A DNA stretch of 12,282 nucleotides from Lachnospiraceae bacterium. GTDB taxonomy: Bacteria > Bacillota > Clostridia > Lachnospirales > Lachnospiraceae. This document shows positions 12,273 through 12,282 of the stretch, in pieces. The notes under the pieces are model-generated. The model saw only the letters and a program-made list of their open reading frames with translations. It searched no databases and was not told where the DNA came from. Every line of letters begins with the position of its first letter. Positions within the stretch are counted from its first letter, which is position 1. The position numbers were made by a program, and so were the translations under genes. The stretch is from positions 1 to 12,282 of the forward strand of contig JAAVAG010000110.1 of NCBI GenBank assembly GCA_014804185.1, written 5' to 3'.

Positions 12273-12282
12273 TTCGTTGTCC

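Overview
The window looks like chromosomal DNA from a Gram-positive member of the Clostridia, most likely Lachnospiraceae. That placement rests on the purine-rich Shine-Dalgarno sites, the sigma-A type promoters, the FMN-riboswitch/ribU unit, the order tsaE-tsaB-rimI, an MEP-pathway ispD, and several small lineage-type membrane or zinc-ribbon proteins. It is inference from gene content; no marker gene fixes the species.

Layout. (1) Positions 1-1380, minus strand: three genes read leftwards as one probable operon. They are a small three-helix membrane protein, a HEXXH protein with two CxxC pairs, and a DUF975-like integral membrane protein that runs off the left edge. (2) Positions 1485-1549: a compact divergent promoter pair whose -35 boxes are 7 bp apart serves this operon and tex. 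(3) Positions 1631-4033: tex, an S1-domain RNA-binding protein with a long low-complexity insertion, followed by a 16-bp perfect hairpin. (4) Positions 4146-4706: an AT-rich gene for a zinc-ribbon plus YbjQ-type protein. (5) Positions 4774-5856: promoter, FMN riboswitch, intrinsic terminator and ribU, the substrate-binding subunit of an ECF riboflavin transporter. (6) Positions 5899-8188: a promoter, then a YcxB-like membrane protein, tsaE, tsaB and rimI, closely spaced or overlapping. (7) Positions 8178-11878: a second promoter, then a small CxxC protein, an RNase Z-like nuclease, a membrane-anchored DUF6715-like protein, tsaD and ispD. (8) Positions 11931-12272: a promoter and two class II tRNA-Ser genes (anticodons TGA and GGA), neither encoding CCA.

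How it fits together. Much of the right half concerns tRNA. TsaE, TsaB and TsaD are three of the t6A37 machinery proteins (TsaC is not here). An RNase Z-like enzyme sits inside the interrupted rimI-tsaD neighbourhood, and two tRNA genes that need 3' trimming and CCA addition lie at the end. IspD belongs to the pathway that supplies the dimethylallyl group used for A37 of UNN-decoding tRNAs such as these serine tRNAs. Co-location is a fact of the sequence; any functional coupling is inference.

No clear defence system, prophage, insertion sequence or CRISPR array was seen. The least explained items are the HEXXH/CxxC operon with its 33-bp in-frame repeats, the atypical RNase Z and its small CxxC partner, the Tex insertion, and the hairpins flanking the first tRNA-Ser.
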